64,000 nt of DNA, from the NCBI RefSeq assembly GCF_000512915.1, contig NZ_CP007034.1, positions 2,418,001 through 2,482,000 on the forward strand. Reading direction: 5' to 3'. Source of the stretch: Barnesiella viscericola DSM 18177. Its GTDB lineage: Bacteria; Bacteroidota; Bacteroidia; Bacteroidales; Barnesiellaceae. Under the pieces are notes generated by a model, which was given only the letters and a program-made list of their open reading frames with translations, did no database searches and was not told the origin of the DNA. Every line of letters begins with the position of its first letter. Positions within the stretch are counted from its first letter, which is position 1. A program made the translations under genes and the position numbers. This document shows positions 27,243-36,571 of this stretch, piece after piece.

Positions 27243-27294
27243 AAATACCGGCTCCCGGAGCCGGACGTGTTTAACAGATAAAATACAATGAGTC

Positions 27295-27585
27295 ATGAAA
27301 ATCCTGAATGAAGAACATTTCCAGAATGTAAAACGCTATGCCGAATCCATCGGTGACACATCACTCCAGAACTGTCTGGACAGACTGAAAAAATGGGAGG
27401 AGAATCCAGACCATCCAAGCGAAATCTCGCTCTATTATGACCATGCCCCGTACTCGTTCGGCTTCACGCAACGCTATCCTGACGGAAGCGTCGGCATCGT
27501 GGGCGGTCTGCTCTATCACGGAATACCCGACCAATCCTTTGCCGTGACACTTGAACCGTTCCACGGATGGCAGATACATACCTGA
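27295..27585 (+). CDS. DUF4120 family protein
   Basis: 96 residues. ILNEEHFQNVKRYAESIGD, YDHAPYSFGFTQRYPDG and a final LEPFHGWQIHT match DUF4120 proteins common on Bacteroidales conjugative transposons. Function unknown. First gene after palindrome copy C and 46 nt before the next gene on the same strand. Confidence 0.75.
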   Translation: MKILNEEHFQNVKRYAESIGDTSLQNCLDRLKKWEENPDHPSEISLYYDHAPYSFGFTQRYPDGSVGIVGGLLYHGIPDQSFAVTLEPFHGWQIHT

Positions 27586-27630
27586 AAAAAGACAGACAAT
27601 CATAGTATTAACTTTATAAAATTCAAGATT

Positions 27631-28554
27631 ATGGAAGCAATGGCAGTATTGGAAAAACAACAGCAGTTTGATTTTCAGAACAACGGAATCGAAGTAATGA
27701 ACTTCGAGACTCTCCAGCGTACCTACAAGGAGAATGATATCTACGGCAAGCCTGTCCAGGGCATCTATCACTACCAGGTCCTGCAGCGTATGATGGGCAT
27801 TTGCGAGAAGTATAATCTCGATTACGAGGTGGAGGAAATCTTCGCGGCCCAGAACAGAAACAAGACACAACCGGGAGTGAGCATTCTCCCGCAGGTAGAA
27901 CAGACACACGGTGAAAAGGCAGTGGAAGCCCACATCCTCCGACGCATCTTCGCGACTATCCGGATCAAGGACTGGGAAACGGACGAGCTGACAACTACGC
28001 TGGTCGTCGCCTACCATCAGGATGGCATACAGGCGGCCATAGGCCCGTGCGTGAAAGTATGCCATAACCAATGTATCCTCTCGCCGGAAAGGAGCATCTG
28101 CAACTACGGAAAAAACAAGGTGACAACGGAAGGGGTATTCGAGACGGTGGACGGATGGCTGGCCAATTTCGAAGTGAACATGAACGAAGACATTGCACGC
28201 ATTCAGCGGCTGAAACGCAGAATCGTCTCACTGGAAGAAGTGTATATGTATATCGGGCTGCTGACAGCATTGCGTGTCTCCCATGACAGTTCGGACAGGA
28301 ACCTGTCATCCTCCGTGGAAACCTACCCGCTTAACCAGAGCCAGATTTCCATCTTCACGGAAGAGGTGCTGAAACTGGTCCGCGAAAAGGGACAGGTTAC
28401 CGCTTGGGACTTGTATAATGTAGCGACTGAGATATATAAGCCGGGCAGAACGGACTTCCCGGCCCTGATTCCGCAGAACGGAGCAATGGCGGAACTCCTG
28501 CTTTCCCGTCTGCCCTCAGAGGTGGAAATACAGGATGCCGTTCTGGTAGGCTGA
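27631..28554 (+). CDS. Conjugative-element protein, weakly DUF932-like
   Basis: 307 residues, soluble. The middle (TLVVAYHQDGIQAAIGPCVKVCHNQCILSPERSICNYG) recalls the arrangement of DUF932 phage/plasmid-like proteins, where a similar position has a conserved CSN motif, but the match is weak. The C-terminal half is helical (TEEVLKLVREKGQVTAWDLYNVA). Function unknown. Confidence 0.62.
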   Translation: MEAMAVLEKQQQFDFQNNGIEVMNFETLQRTYKENDIYGKPVQGIYHYQVLQRMMGICEKYNLDYEVEEIFAAQNRNKTQPGVSILPQVEQTHGEKAVEAHILRRIFATIRIKDWETDELTTTLVVAYHQDGIQAAIGPCVKVCHNQCILSPERSICNYGKNKVTTEGVFETVDGWLANFEVNMNEDIARIQRLKRRIVSLEEVYMYIGLLTALRVSHDSSDRNLSSSVETYPLNQSQISIFTEEVLKLVREKGQVTAWDLYNVATEIYKPGRTDFPALIPQNGAMAELLLSRLPSEVEIQDAVLVG

Positions 28555-28580
28555 ACAGCTACAGAATGAAATATTCATAT

Positions 28581-28649
28581 TATTTTTGCATAGAAACAAA
28601 CCAATGACATATCAACAACCCGGACAGGCGTTCATAACCGATGCCTGTC
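28581..28649 (+). promoter_or_regulatory. Promoter box and 5' leader hairpin of the DUF1848 gene
   Basis: TATTTTTG (28581-28588) matches the TAnnTTTG -7 consensus. In the predicted leader, GACAGGC (28623-28629) and GCCTGTC (28643-28649) form a hairpin 22 nt before the ATG at 28672. This gives DUF1848 its own transcription start and a leader that could affect translation. Confidence 0.45.
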
Positions 28650-28671
28650 TTCACTATATAATCTTAACAAT

Positions 28672-29736
28672 ATGACTTGGAAAAAAGCAAATATCATCAT
28701 AGACGGTCAAAAAATGGAAGTTCCGGCTCCCGACATCATATCGGCAAGCCGCAGCACGGACATCCCGGCATTCTATGCGGACTGGTTCTTCCATCGGCTC
28801 GAAACCGGCTATTCCGTGTGGAACAACCCGTTCAACGGAAAAAAGAGCTATATCTCTTACCGGAATACAAGATTCATAGTGTTCTGGTCGAAAAATCCCA
28901 AACCTCTTCTTCCTTATCTGCCGATCCTGAAAGAAAGAGGTATCGGCTGCTATATCCAGTTCACTTTGAATGATTATGAGGAAGACGGACTGGAAACCGG
29001 TGTTCCTCCGCTGACAGAACGTATTGAAACATTCAGGACTCTTTCCGATATATTGGGCAAAGAAGCCGTAATATGGCGGTTCGATCCGCTGATACTCACA
29101 GACAACATATCCGTGGATACTCTGATTGAAAAGATCGAACGTGTAGGAACGGAGATACACAATTGTACGGAAAAGCTGGTTTTCAGTTTTGCAGACATAG
29201 ACTCGTACAGAAAGGTCAAGGCCAACATGACAGACAGCGGAATCCCATATCATGAATGGAATAAAGAAAAAATGGAGGAGCTTGCCGGAAAACTGACGGT
29301 ACTGAACCGTAACAGAGGATGGAATCTGGAGCTGGCTACCTGCGGCGAAAATCTGGATCTTGGCAAATACAGGATATCCCGTAACCGCTGCATCGACGGT
29401 GACCTTATAGCACGTCTGGCATGGAAAGACAAGGAGCTGATGTCCGCATTGGGCGTCATCATACAGGAAATGCCGTCTCCAGCCTTTTTCGACATGAATG
29501 ACCTTCCTTACGGTGCCGTGATTCTCCCTGGCAACAAATACTTCGTCAGCAATCACAAAAAGGATCCGGGACAACGCACCTCATGCGGATGTATGGCAGC
29601 CAAGGATATCGGGGAATACAATACCTGCCCCCATCTCTGCGAATACTGCTATGCAAATTCAAGTAAAAAATCGGCAATCATGAACTGGGAAATGCACCGG
29701 CAGAACCCTATGGCGGAAACGATAACCGGAAAGTAA
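28672..29736 (+). CDS. DUF1848 family protein (probable Fe-S radical enzyme)
   Basis: 354 residues. ISASRSTDIPAFYADWFFHR at residue 23, FIVFWSKNPKPLLPYL and WRFDPLILTDNIS are DUF1848 signatures. The C-terminal cysteine set CGCMAAKDIGEYNTCPHLCEYCYAN resembles an iron-sulfur site, and the family has been compared with spore photoproduct lyase/radical SAM proteins. That could mean nucleic-acid repair or modification, but the substrate is unknown. Last rightward gene before the oppositely oriented transfer operon. Confidence 0.82.
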   Translation: MTWKKANIIIDGQKMEVPAPDIISASRSTDIPAFYADWFFHRLETGYSVWNNPFNGKKSYISYRNTRFIVFWSKNPKPLLPYLPILKERGIGCYIQFTLNDYEEDGLETGVPPLTERIETFRTLSDILGKEAVIWRFDPLILTDNISVDTLIEKIERVGTEIHNCTEKLVFSFADIDSYRKVKANMTDSGIPYHEWNKEKMEELAGKLTVLNRNRGWNLELATCGENLDLGKYRISRNRCIDGDLIARLAWKDKELMSALGVIIQEMPSPAFFDMNDLPYGAVILPGNKYFVSNHKKDPGQRTSCGCMAAKDIGEYNTCPHLCEYCYANSSKKSAIMNWEMHRQNPMAETITGK

Positions 29737-29744
29737 AACAAAAG

Positions 29745-29790
29745 ACGAGGAAGAAACTGACAGTCAAAAGACTGAAAGATTCTTCCTCGT
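29745..29790. terminator. Bidirectional terminator between DUF1848 and the transfer operon
   Basis: ACGAGGAAGAA (29745-29755) pairs with TTCTTCCTCGT (29780-29790) around an inner CAGTC-AAAA-GACTG hairpin. T-rich sequence follows on both strands, and the hairpin lies between the stops of two convergent genes. Confidence 0.85.
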
Positions 29791-29794
29791 TTGT

Positions 29795-30307
29795 TTACTC
29801 CTCGAAGAGCAGCATGTATTCCACCTTCCTTCGTCGTTCAATACTCGGAACTACCTTACCTTTGTAACACCGGAAAGAAACATACTCCTTATAGATATTC
29901 CGGTCTCCGGCCTCCAGCTTCTTCAACAGGCTGCTCTTGGGCATCTTGCCGTAACCTTTCAAACGGTATGCCCCCACATTATAGCTCAAAACAGCTACAA
30001 TCAGCGAATCACGTCCCAGATAACTGAACATACGGCACAACTTGCGTAAATCCGCTCTCAGGATTGAATCCCCCTGTTCTTTTGTAATGCCATTGGTCAG
30101 CCTTTCCCCGGGAAGGACCTTATGCCCGTACCCGACATAAGGCCAGTGTCTTTTTTCTCCATGCCAGCCCTCGAACCGCTTAATGCACTCGACCGCAAGG
30201 CTGAACCTGTCCTGTTTTTCCTTTACCGGATTCTCCGCCCGCAACGGTATGCTCCCGAAGCAGATGATGGCGAAAAACGCGGCAAACAAACTTGTCCTTA
30301 TTCCCAT
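29795..30307 (-). CDS. Transfer-operon lysozyme (GH24-like)
   Basis: 170 residues from the ATG at 30307 (MGIRTSLFAAFFAIICFG), which gives a clean signal peptide; a longer start is less likely. The lysozyme motifs are RFEGWHGE (catalytic Glu) and YVGYGHKVLPGERLTNGIT, as in phage-type GH24 enzymes. In conjugative elements such enzymes open peptidoglycan for the mating apparatus. It overlaps the traQ end by 10 bases and is the last gene of the leftward tra operon. Confidence 0.85.
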   Translation of the reverse strand: MGIRTSLFAAFFAIICFGSIPLRAENPVKEKQDRFSLAVECIKRFEGWHGEKRHWPYVGYGHKVLPGERLTNGITKEQGDSILRADLRKLCRMFSYLGRDSLIVAVLSYNVGAYRLKGYGKMPKSSLLKKLEAGDRNIYKEYVSFRCYKGKVVPSIERRRKVEYMLLFEE

Positions 30308-30816
30308 AGGCGAATCGGATCTATTAAAGGATACCACTTGCCACCGATAGTAACCACGGTGTCCTCATCTCCCGTCTCGTTGTTGAAATTGAATGTCAAC
30401 TGGAAAAGCTGGGTCGGTTCGCTGTTGTCCTCAAAATAGATGTCGATGCTCTGCTGGTCTTCACACTCGGAGGTGTAATAAAGGCGGAACACCTCCCGGT
30501 CCAGGGGATAGCGGTCGTTGGGTAGCAGCACCATTCCGTCGTCCATGCGCAGCTTGCCTTCGCCGTCCGGCTGGAAATAGCGAATGGTATAGCGGGCATC
30601 GGTGAACCGCCCTTCCCGTTTCAGTTCGCAGCGTATTTCCACGGTCTCGCCTTTCACGATGCGTGTGGGTACGGGCATCGTCTCCACCGTGAAGGGATAG
30701 GATTGCTGCATGTCAAGGTCATCGCTGCACGAGGTCAGCATACCAAAGGTCAGGCCCATCAAGGCGCATACAAGGGCATACAGCCCTTTTCTGTTCATAT
30801 TAGGTTTCATATTCAT
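30298..30816 (-). CDS. traQ: Conjugative transfer protein TraQ (DUF3872)
   Basis: 172 residues. A lipoprotein-type signal ending GMLTSC (Cys near 30) precedes a beta-rich domain with VKGETVEIRCELKREGRF and a closing GGKWYPLIDPIRLWE, typical of DUF3872/TraQ. Position between traP and the lysozyme agrees with the CTnDOT order. Starts at 30814-30816; Met3 or Met7 are alternatives. Confidence 0.85.
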   Translation of the reverse strand: MNMKPNMNRKGLYALVCALMGLTFGMLTSCSDDLDMQQSYPFTVETMPVPTRIVKGETVEIRCELKREGRFTDARYTIRYFQPDGEGKLRMDDGMVLLPNDRYPLDREVFRLYYTSECEDQQSIDIYFEDNSEPTQLFQLTFNFNNETGDEDTVVTIGGKWYPLIDPIRLWE

Positions 30817-30843
30817 TTCTTGTTTTAACGGTTTATAAAAAAA

Positions 30844-31722
30844 TTACTGTTCAGGCGGAAAATTGCTTTCCAGATATTCGTTCAGGTCCTTGCATCCGGC
30901 ATACAGGTCGGAACAGTCGTCAATCCTGTCACCGTAGCGTTTCCGAAGGACGGCCAGTGTCCTTTTTCCGGCATCGTCATTGTCCAGGTAGCACCGGATC
31001 CTCCCGTAATTGTCCAGAAAAAGGAACGAACGTTCAAGCAGGGCCACCGAATTGAGGACCAGATAATCCTCACCGCGGCTGATGCCGAGTACCTTCCATG
31101 AAAGAAAGTCGATAAAGCCCTCAAAAAGGTTGCAGGTAAGCGATCCGTTGCGGATGACGGAGATGTCCTTGGGCGGCAGGCACCATTTCATGAACCTGGT
31201 CCGCAGCTCATAGCCTCCGCCCATGTTCCTGAAGCCGACGGCGAAATACCGCTTGCCGTACAGCCGGAACCGTACTTCCTCACACTCTGCACGGGCTATT
31301 CCGGCAGGAATGCCGCGTCCCTTCAGATAGCCGAGCAGGACATTGCAGTACAAGGGACTCCGTACCACTTCCTCAAAGCGAGAGGCCTCTTTCTGCTTTT
31401 CCATCCTGATACTATCCTTTACCCTTGGTTGTCCGGCATATTCAGGTATTGTGCCTCCATATACTCCGGCGATGAACCTCGCCTGAGCCATGAAGCCGTC
31501 ACATCCCGAAAGTTCTCCAGCAAGGGTGAAGATGTCGCCTCCATGCCCGGTACCGAAGTCGTGCCATACACCCTTGCGGGTGTTCACATGGAACGAAGGT
31601 GTCCTTTCCTCACGGCACGGGGAGAGATACCAGCATTCGTCGCCGTGCCGTCTGACCGGCTCCTGTCCCAGACGGGACAGGAATTCCTCAATGGGAATGC
31701 CTCTGATCATCTCTATATCCAT
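30844..31722 (-). CDS. traP: TraP-type primase (zinc finger plus Toprim)
   Basis: 292 residues. The N-terminus has a DnaG-like zinc-binding region (HGDECWYLSPCREERTPSFH, then WHDFGTGHGGD), and the C-terminal half a Toprim-like fold with RCYLDNDDAGKRTL near residue 240 as the acidic metal-binding segment. The family makes primers, presumably for second-strand synthesis on the transferred strand. Follows traO by six bases in the tra operon. Confidence 0.88.
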   Translation of the reverse strand: MDIEMIRGIPIEEFLSRLGQEPVRRHGDECWYLSPCREERTPSFHVNTRKGVWHDFGTGHGGDIFTLAGELSGCDGFMAQARFIAGVYGGTIPEYAGQPRVKDSIRMEKQKEASRFEEVVRSPLYCNVLLGYLKGRGIPAGIARAECEEVRFRLYGKRYFAVGFRNMGGGYELRTRFMKWCLPPKDISVIRNGSLTCNLFEGFIDFLSWKVLGISRGEDYLVLNSVALLERSFLFLDNYGRIRCYLDNDDAGKRTLAVLRKRYGDRIDDCSDLYAGCKDLNEYLESNFPPEQ

Positions 31723-31728
31723 AGGCGT

Positions 31729-32307
31729 CTAATTGATGATGAAACGGACTCCAAGCCCGAACTGTGTCGTGAACTTTCCCAGAGAACTTCCCCAAAGCAC
31801 ACGTTCACGCACATGGGCAAGCAGCACGATACGGTCCGTCACATAGCTTTCCAGCTCCAGCGTCAGGGCTCCGCCATAGACGAAGGCATCCCGGTGGGAA
31901 AGCATGGAACCGTCATACAGAACCTTTTCTCCCCAGTTCAACGTCTCATATCCCACCAGGGCGGAACCGCCGACAGAGAGGAAGAATATCTTCGCCGGGT
32001 CGGACAGGAACTTCAGGTAATAACCGCCCTCGGCCGTAAACTGGGCCCGTGGAACGGAAGTCCCGCGATAGCCGTAGTTTTTCAGCAGGTATTCCACGCC
32101 AGCCACCCAATGGTTGGCCCTTTTCGTATATCCCGACACGGCAAAGCCCGTGTACCAGTCAACCGGTGATTTCAGGTTTCCGGCAAAGCCTCCCCTGAGT
32201 TCCACACCCTTCATTCCGGGAAGGTAACGCTGGGCGTATGCCTGCCCCGATGACAGGGCAAGCGATACGCATACGGCAAAAAGAAACAGATACTTCTTCA
32301 TGGTCAT
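31729..32307 (-). CDS. traO: Conjugative transfer protein TraO
   Basis: 192 residues. Signal peptide (MKKYLFLFAVCVSLALSSGQAYA) and an outer-membrane beta-barrel-like pattern (VELRGGFAGN; GGYYLKFLSDPAKIFFLSVGGSALVG; closing LGVRFIIN). Fits TraO of Bacteroidales elements. The start at 32307 overlaps the traN stop (ATGA), supporting coupling; Met3 would be equally plausible. Confidence 0.85.
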   Translation of the reverse strand: MTMKKYLFLFAVCVSLALSSGQAYAQRYLPGMKGVELRGGFAGNLKSPVDWYTGFAVSGYTKRANHWVAGVEYLLKNYGYRGTSVPRAQFTAEGGYYLKFLSDPAKIFFLSVGGSALVGYETLNWGEKVLYDGSMLSHRDAFVYGGALTLELESYVTDRIVLLAHVRERVLWGSSLGKFTTQFGLGVRFIIN

Positions 32308-33275
32308 TTCACTTTAAGTTCGTTGATCACCCTCGCTCTCACGATATCCTCACTCTCCACGGTGAAGCTCTGATGACGGCCTCCGCTCTTCTCGTGCATC
32401 TCCACCACCAGCATCTTGTCGGCGGGAATGGTGAACTTGTCAAAGACAAAGACGGTACGCTCGTCCTTCTTTCCGGCAACAGCCGTGGCATAGTTGTAGG
32501 CACGCAGCGGAAATATCACCTGCTCCTGGATGGCCGTGCGCTTGAGGACCTTCTTGTCCACGATCTTGAACGTCACGAAATCCACCTCATAAGGCACGTT
32601 CGACGTGTTCTTCACCTGGGTGTGGAAATAGAGCAGCCCGTTGTGGGTATAGAGCCCGCGAAGCAGGTACTGGATGCCGAACGCCTTGCTTCCGATATGC
32701 TTGATGTGACGTCTGTTATCCTTGTGGATGGCCTTGGCTATAAGGTGTACCAGCTTGGGCGACTCGCTGCCGAGTTCCTTCAGGTAGATGTCGAGGGCAT
32801 TGTTCGGGCGGTTCACCTCGCTGCCGTCATGGATGAAATCGGCCATCTCGATGTTGAGCAGCAGGGGCTCGTCGGCATACTTGACATTGAAGGTGTAAAA
32901 ACTTCCGCTTTCGGTAATCACCGACATGTTGGTCTCCTCACGGAAGTTCTTTCTGGTAGCCTTGACACGGATGACGTTCTCAGAACCGTCCGCCTTGCCC
33001 GCAATCAGATTCGGAGAACCGAGATCCACATAACGGACAGCCGAGGGAAAAATGATATGGGTTGTCTTGTCATACGTCACTTCCAGCCCGTATGGCGGAA
33101 TCATCCGGTCAAAGGTGAGCTTTCTGGACAGCCCGTGATAGAGGTCGCCGTCCTCCTGCTGCGGATAGATATCCGCCTTCAGGGTCAAATCATTTACGGC
33201 CGTGGTATCAGCCGACTGTGCATGTGCACTTGCAACGCCGCCTGCGAGGGCAAGCATCAAAAGAATCTTTTTCAT
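32304..33275 (-). CDS. traN: Conjugative transfer protein TraN (DUF4138)
   Basis: 323 residues with a signal peptide (KKILLMLALAGGVASAHA). The body, from KLTFDRMIPPYGLEVTYDKTTHIIFPSAVRYVDLGSPNLI onward (shown in parts), is the VirB9-like DUF4138 pattern: a Thr-His-Ile strand followed by DLGS. Likely forms part of the outer-membrane core complex with TraM and TraO. Close packing on both sides. Confidence 0.88.
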   Translation of the reverse strand: MKKILLMLALAGGVASAHAQSADTTAVNDLTLKADIYPQQEDGDLYHGLSRKLTFDRMIPPYGLEVTYDKTTHIIFPSAVRYVDLGSPNLIAGKADGSENVIRVKATRKNFREETNMSVITESGSFYTFNVKYADEPLLLNIEMADFIHDGSEVNRPNNALDIYLKELGSESPKLVHLIAKAIHKDNRRHIKHIGSKAFGIQYLLRGLYTHNGLLYFHTQVKNTSNVPYEVDFVTFKIVDKKVLKRTAIQEQVIFPLRAYNYATAVAGKKDERTVFVFDKFTIPADKMLVVEMHEKSGGRHQSFTVESEDIVRARVINELKVK

Positions 33276-33295
33276 GTCTTTACTGTTTTAATGGG

Positions 33296-34588
33296 TTATT
33301 GATTGTTGTTCTGATAAAGCATCAGTCCGTAGCCTGATTTGAGATGCACCTTTTCCTCGCGCATCTTCTTGGAAATGTACTGCGACACGCCCTGTATGGC
33401 CCCCCGTCCAAGCTCGGAGAGGAGCTGGTCGCCTGCCGACTGGTTGGTGATGGAGATGGTTGTGCCGAGATTCTGTCCCATGTTGGCGGCCACTTCCCTT
33501 ACCGCATTCGCTTCCGTTGAGCCGGGAATGAATATCCCGTCCTGTCCGTCACTGTCCAGCACGGTCAGTTCCACGGGAATGACATTGCCGTCATATTCGA
33601 CCTGCAGGATTTCAATGCCAAGCCGCTCGCCCTGAATACGTCCCTCACCGGTCAGCAGGGTATTGCGTGGCAGCACATATCTTCCCACACGCATGGCCTC
33701 CAGCAGCCTGAGACGCACGCTTTGTCCGCTGATGACGGTCTGGTCGCCATGCACGCAGGCCCGTATGGTATTCCTCGCCATCTGTGTCCCGGCACTGCCC
33801 ACAGCTGTATGGAAGCCGATATCCGCACCGGAAAGCAGCCTCGCGAACTGTACCGAATCGGTAAGAGGCTGAGGAAGGGACGACACGACCGGAGAGGACA
33901 CCAACCCGACAGGAACGGCTTTCGCCTTCCTCTCCCTTGAGGAACTTTCCGTCTCCTGACTCTCCGCTGTTCCCGTGCTGCCGCCCGAAGGCATATATTT
34001 GGCGGCAAGCTCATAGGACTTCTCCAGCAAAGCCACCTGTTCTTCGTAGCTCGGTCCGGCCGTCTGCGTTGCGGCAGCCTGGCGGAGCTGTTCCACCTCT
34101 GCTTTCAGCGCCTCCTTCTCCGGGTCTTCCTCCGGACTCTCGTAAAAGCTGCCAAGCGTGGCGTTGATGTCGTTGTAGGCCGAGGCGGAAGAGGCGAAGG
34201 CACCCGTCCTGCCGTTTCCTACGGAACGGTACGCACGGCTTTCATTTTCACTTCCAATTTCCTGTGCCGTTTCTATTCCCGGGGCATTCTCCTGTCTGTG
34301 TCCATCGGCCAGGGCGGAGAAGTCGGCCAGCGTACGCTTCTTCTCCTCCTGCCGGCGAACCATGTCCGCCTGCTCATAGGCAGCCATCTTGTCCGCCTCG
34401 ATACCCGTACCCCTCGGGTCGGGAAGTTCGGCATTGAAGCCCGTTTTCTTTTCCGCCTCTTGCCTGTCTTTCTCGGTCGGGGCGAAAATTAGCCACATGC
34501 ACCCGAGGAACAGCAGGAACATACCTGTGAAAACCAGATATTTCCTGATTTTCTGCTTCTGTTTCAATTTTTCTGCATCCGTACTCAT
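33296..34588 (-). CDS. traM: Conjugative transfer protein TraM (VirB10-like)
   Basis: 430 residues from MSTDAEKLKQKQK at 34588; an upstream in-frame start would overlap traL. One TM segment near residues 15-38 (LVFTGMFLLFLGCMWLIF), a long low-complexity periplasmic linker rich in Glu, Ser and Ala, and a C-terminal domain (VHGDQTVISGQSVRLRLLE; LPRNTLLTGEGRIQGERLGI) as in TraM/VirB10-type spanners that connect inner and outer membranes. Confidence 0.88.
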   Translation of the reverse strand: MSTDAEKLKQKQKIRKYLVFTGMFLLFLGCMWLIFAPTEKDRQEAEKKTGFNAELPDPRGTGIEADKMAAYEQADMVRRQEEKKRTLADFSALADGHRQENAPGIETAQEIGSENESRAYRSVGNGRTGAFASSASAYNDINATLGSFYESPEEDPEKEALKAEVEQLRQAAATQTAGPSYEEQVALLEKSYELAAKYMPSGGSTGTAESQETESSSRERKAKAVPVGLVSSPVVSSLPQPLTDSVQFARLLSGADIGFHTAVGSAGTQMARNTIRACVHGDQTVISGQSVRLRLLEAMRVGRYVLPRNTLLTGEGRIQGERLGIEILQVEYDGNVIPVELTVLDSDGQDGIFIPGSTEANAVREVAANMGQNLGTTISITNQSAGDQLLSELGRGAIQGVSQYISKKMREEKVHLKSGYGLMLYQNNNQ

Positions 34589-34592
34589 AATC

Positions 34593-34886
34593 TTACCTGT
34601 TGAACTGGTTAAAAAACTCTTCCATCTCACGGATTTTCACGTCGGAAAGGGTATCCGCCGGCACAAAGTCGGGAACCTCAAGCGGAGTAATCCTGATGAC
34701 GTCCTGCCGAATGTCCTCCCGCCCGATGTCATAAACCGCCCGGAAAATCATGTAGAAATTGACCAGCGCGAAAAGGGAAGCCATCACGATGACGGCGATT
34801 GCCCTCTGACGGGGTGTGAGCCTGTCACAAAGGCCGCGCAGCCTGCCCCCGATAAAATCCTTGATTTTTACATACATCTTTCTCAT
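34593..34886 (-). CDS. traL: Conjugative transfer protein TraL (DUF3989)
   Basis: 97 residues from MRKMYVKIKDFIGG at 34886, preceded by an AAGG-type ribosome site; starts at 34910 or further upstream would lie inside traK. A single TM helix (AIAVIVMASLFALVNFYMIF) near residues 27-46 and a periplasmic tail ending EEFFNQFNR agree with DUF3989/TraL. Confidence 0.8.
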   Translation of the reverse strand: MRKMYVKIKDFIGGRLRGLCDRLTPRQRAIAVIVMASLFALVNFYMIFRAVYDIGREDIRQDVIRITPLEVPDFVPADTLSDVKIREMEEFFNQFNR

Positions 34887-34899
34887 ACATACCTTGTTT

Positions 34900-35523
34900 T
34901 TATCTGTCATACATTCTGATATCCCTGTTCTCCAACACGCGGAACCCTTCCAGGATGAACCCGTGCGGATTGTTGTCACTGCGGGTGGAGTTCCGCAGCC
35001 TGCCATGCGTGACAAGGCTGCGTTCCGTCACGCTCTTCTTACGGATGATGAAAAGGCGTGCGTATGTCGTGACATCATACGGATAGGTGTTGAAGTCGCA
35101 CTTCACGCTGTCTATCTCGATACGCTGGCTGACATTGCCCGAAATGATTCTATTGTAGTAACCCTGTTCGGCCAGATCACCGTAATGGGAATAGGCGGAA
35201 CGGTCGCTCAGGAACATGGCACGCTGCACGTTTCCCTCGATGGCACTCTTGTCGGGCGCCAGCGTGAAGAACAGCTCGTGGAAGCGTCTGACATGTTCCC
35301 TTGCCTCTACGGGGCGGTTCTGCTCCAGGTCCTGCGATAGGGCGAGCATGAGCGATTTCCCCTCATCCAGCACATAGATTTTCTGGCGCTGGGCTTCGGC
35401 AAAGCTGTACGCCTTCCACACGGAATAGCCCACAAGCAGGGTGCAGACACCCAGATAGACGATTCCGAACAGGCGCAGATGCCGGAAGCTGGTCTCGATA
35501 TTTTTCAGTGATTTGAATTCCAT
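34900..35523 (-). CDS. traK: Conjugative transfer protein TraK (VirB8/VirB5-like position)
   Basis: 207 residues. Opening MEFKSLKNIETSFRHLRLF, a TM helix near 19-36 (GIVYLGVCTLLVGYSVWK) and a periplasmic domain (HELFFTLAPDKSAIEGNVQRA; NRIISGNVSQRIEIDSVKCD) are typical of TraK in this transfer system. An inner-membrane scaffold component by family knowledge. Confidence 0.9.
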   Translation of the reverse strand: MEFKSLKNIETSFRHLRLFGIVYLGVCTLLVGYSVWKAYSFAEAQRQKIYVLDEGKSLMLALSQDLEQNRPVEAREHVRRFHELFFTLAPDKSAIEGNVQRAMFLSDRSAYSHYGDLAEQGYYNRIISGNVSQRIEIDSVKCDFNTYPYDVTTYARLFIIRKKSVTERSLVTHGRLRNSTRSDNNPHGFILEGFRVLENRDIRMYDR

Positions 35524-35548
35524 TGTCTTTCAGTTTTTTTGATTGTCA

Positions 35549-36553
35549 TTATTTGAACAGTCTTCCGGTCACGTTGCCCACGGCGGCACCGGTGGCGCCT
35601 CCCACGATGGACCCGGCCTTGGAAGCCGTCTGGTTCACATTCTTTCCGTAGTTCCCGGCGCCTCCTCCGGCCTGCACGATCCAGTTCGCCACGGTCGGGA
35701 TGGTGAAATACCCGATGATGCCGATGATAAGGAACGTGATATACACGGCATTGGAACTGTCCGGAATGAAGTTGGGGTCAGACAGCTGCTCGATGTCCTT
35801 CTGAAGCATCAGGGTCTGTATGCGGGCCAGCACGCTGCTGAAAAGATCGGAGACGGGCAGCCACAGATAGATGCTGATATAGCGGACAAACCATTGGCTG
35901 AGCGAAGCCTGGAAACCGTCCCAGCACGAAATGGCAAAGGAAATCGGTCCGAGTATGGAAAGGACAATCAGGAAGAATGTCCTTAGCGTGTCCACTACAA
36001 GCGCGGCCGCATTGAACATCAGTTCCAGCAGCTCGCGGAAAAAGTTCTGCACCGCCTTCTTCATGTTATACATGGCGCGGTCCACGTACATGCCGCACGC
36101 CTCGATGGCGTCCAGGGCTCCCAACTCGTCCAGCTTGTTGTCAAAAGCCTCCTTGTCCACCAGATAGGCCGTCTCGGGATTCCTCCGCATCGCCTCAATC
36201 TCCAGCTTGTCCTTCTGCTCCCGGTACTCGTTCATGTCGAAGGTCTGCGTCTCCAGAATCTTGTGCGTTCCGGTCACGACGGGTGACAGGATGCTGTTGA
36301 GCGTACCCAGCACGATGGTCGGGAAAAACATGATGCAGATACCCAGAGCGAACGGGCGCAGCAGGGGGAACACGTCAATGGGTTCGGCCCTGGCCAGCGA
36401 CTGCCAGACACGGTACGCCACATAAAAGAGGGCTCCCAATCCGGCAAGGCCCTTGGCCACGCCGGTCATCTGCGAACAGAGCGGCATCATGTCCGTGTAC
36501 AGACTTTGCAGAATCTGGTGCAGATTGTCAAAATTCACAGCCAACAATACCAT
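35549..36553 (-). CDS. traJ: Conjugative transfer protein TraJ (VirB6-like)
   Basis: 334 residues from the ATG at 36553; the frame extends two codons to a TTG at 36559, which I judge less likely. At least five TM segments (for example VAKGLAGLGALFYVAYRVW, FALGICIMFFPTIVLGTL, FFLIVLSILGPISFAI, YITFLIIGIIGYFTIPTV) fit a polytopic inner-membrane channel protein. The Gly-rich tail is usual for TraJ. Confidence 0.9.
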   Translation of the reverse strand: MVLLAVNFDNLHQILQSLYTDMMPLCSQMTGVAKGLAGLGALFYVAYRVWQSLARAEPIDVFPLLRPFALGICIMFFPTIVLGTLNSILSPVVTGTHKILETQTFDMNEYREQKDKLEIEAMRRNPETAYLVDKEAFDNKLDELGALDAIEACGMYVDRAMYNMKKAVQNFFRELLELMFNAAALVVDTLRTFFLIVLSILGPISFAISCWDGFQASLSQWFVRYISIYLWLPVSDLFSSVLARIQTLMLQKDIEQLSDPNFIPDSSNAVYITFLIIGIIGYFTIPTVANWIVQAGGGAGNYGKNVNQTASKAGSIVGGATGAAVGNVTGRLFK

Positions 36554-36571
36554 AAGCAATCCTCCCTGAAA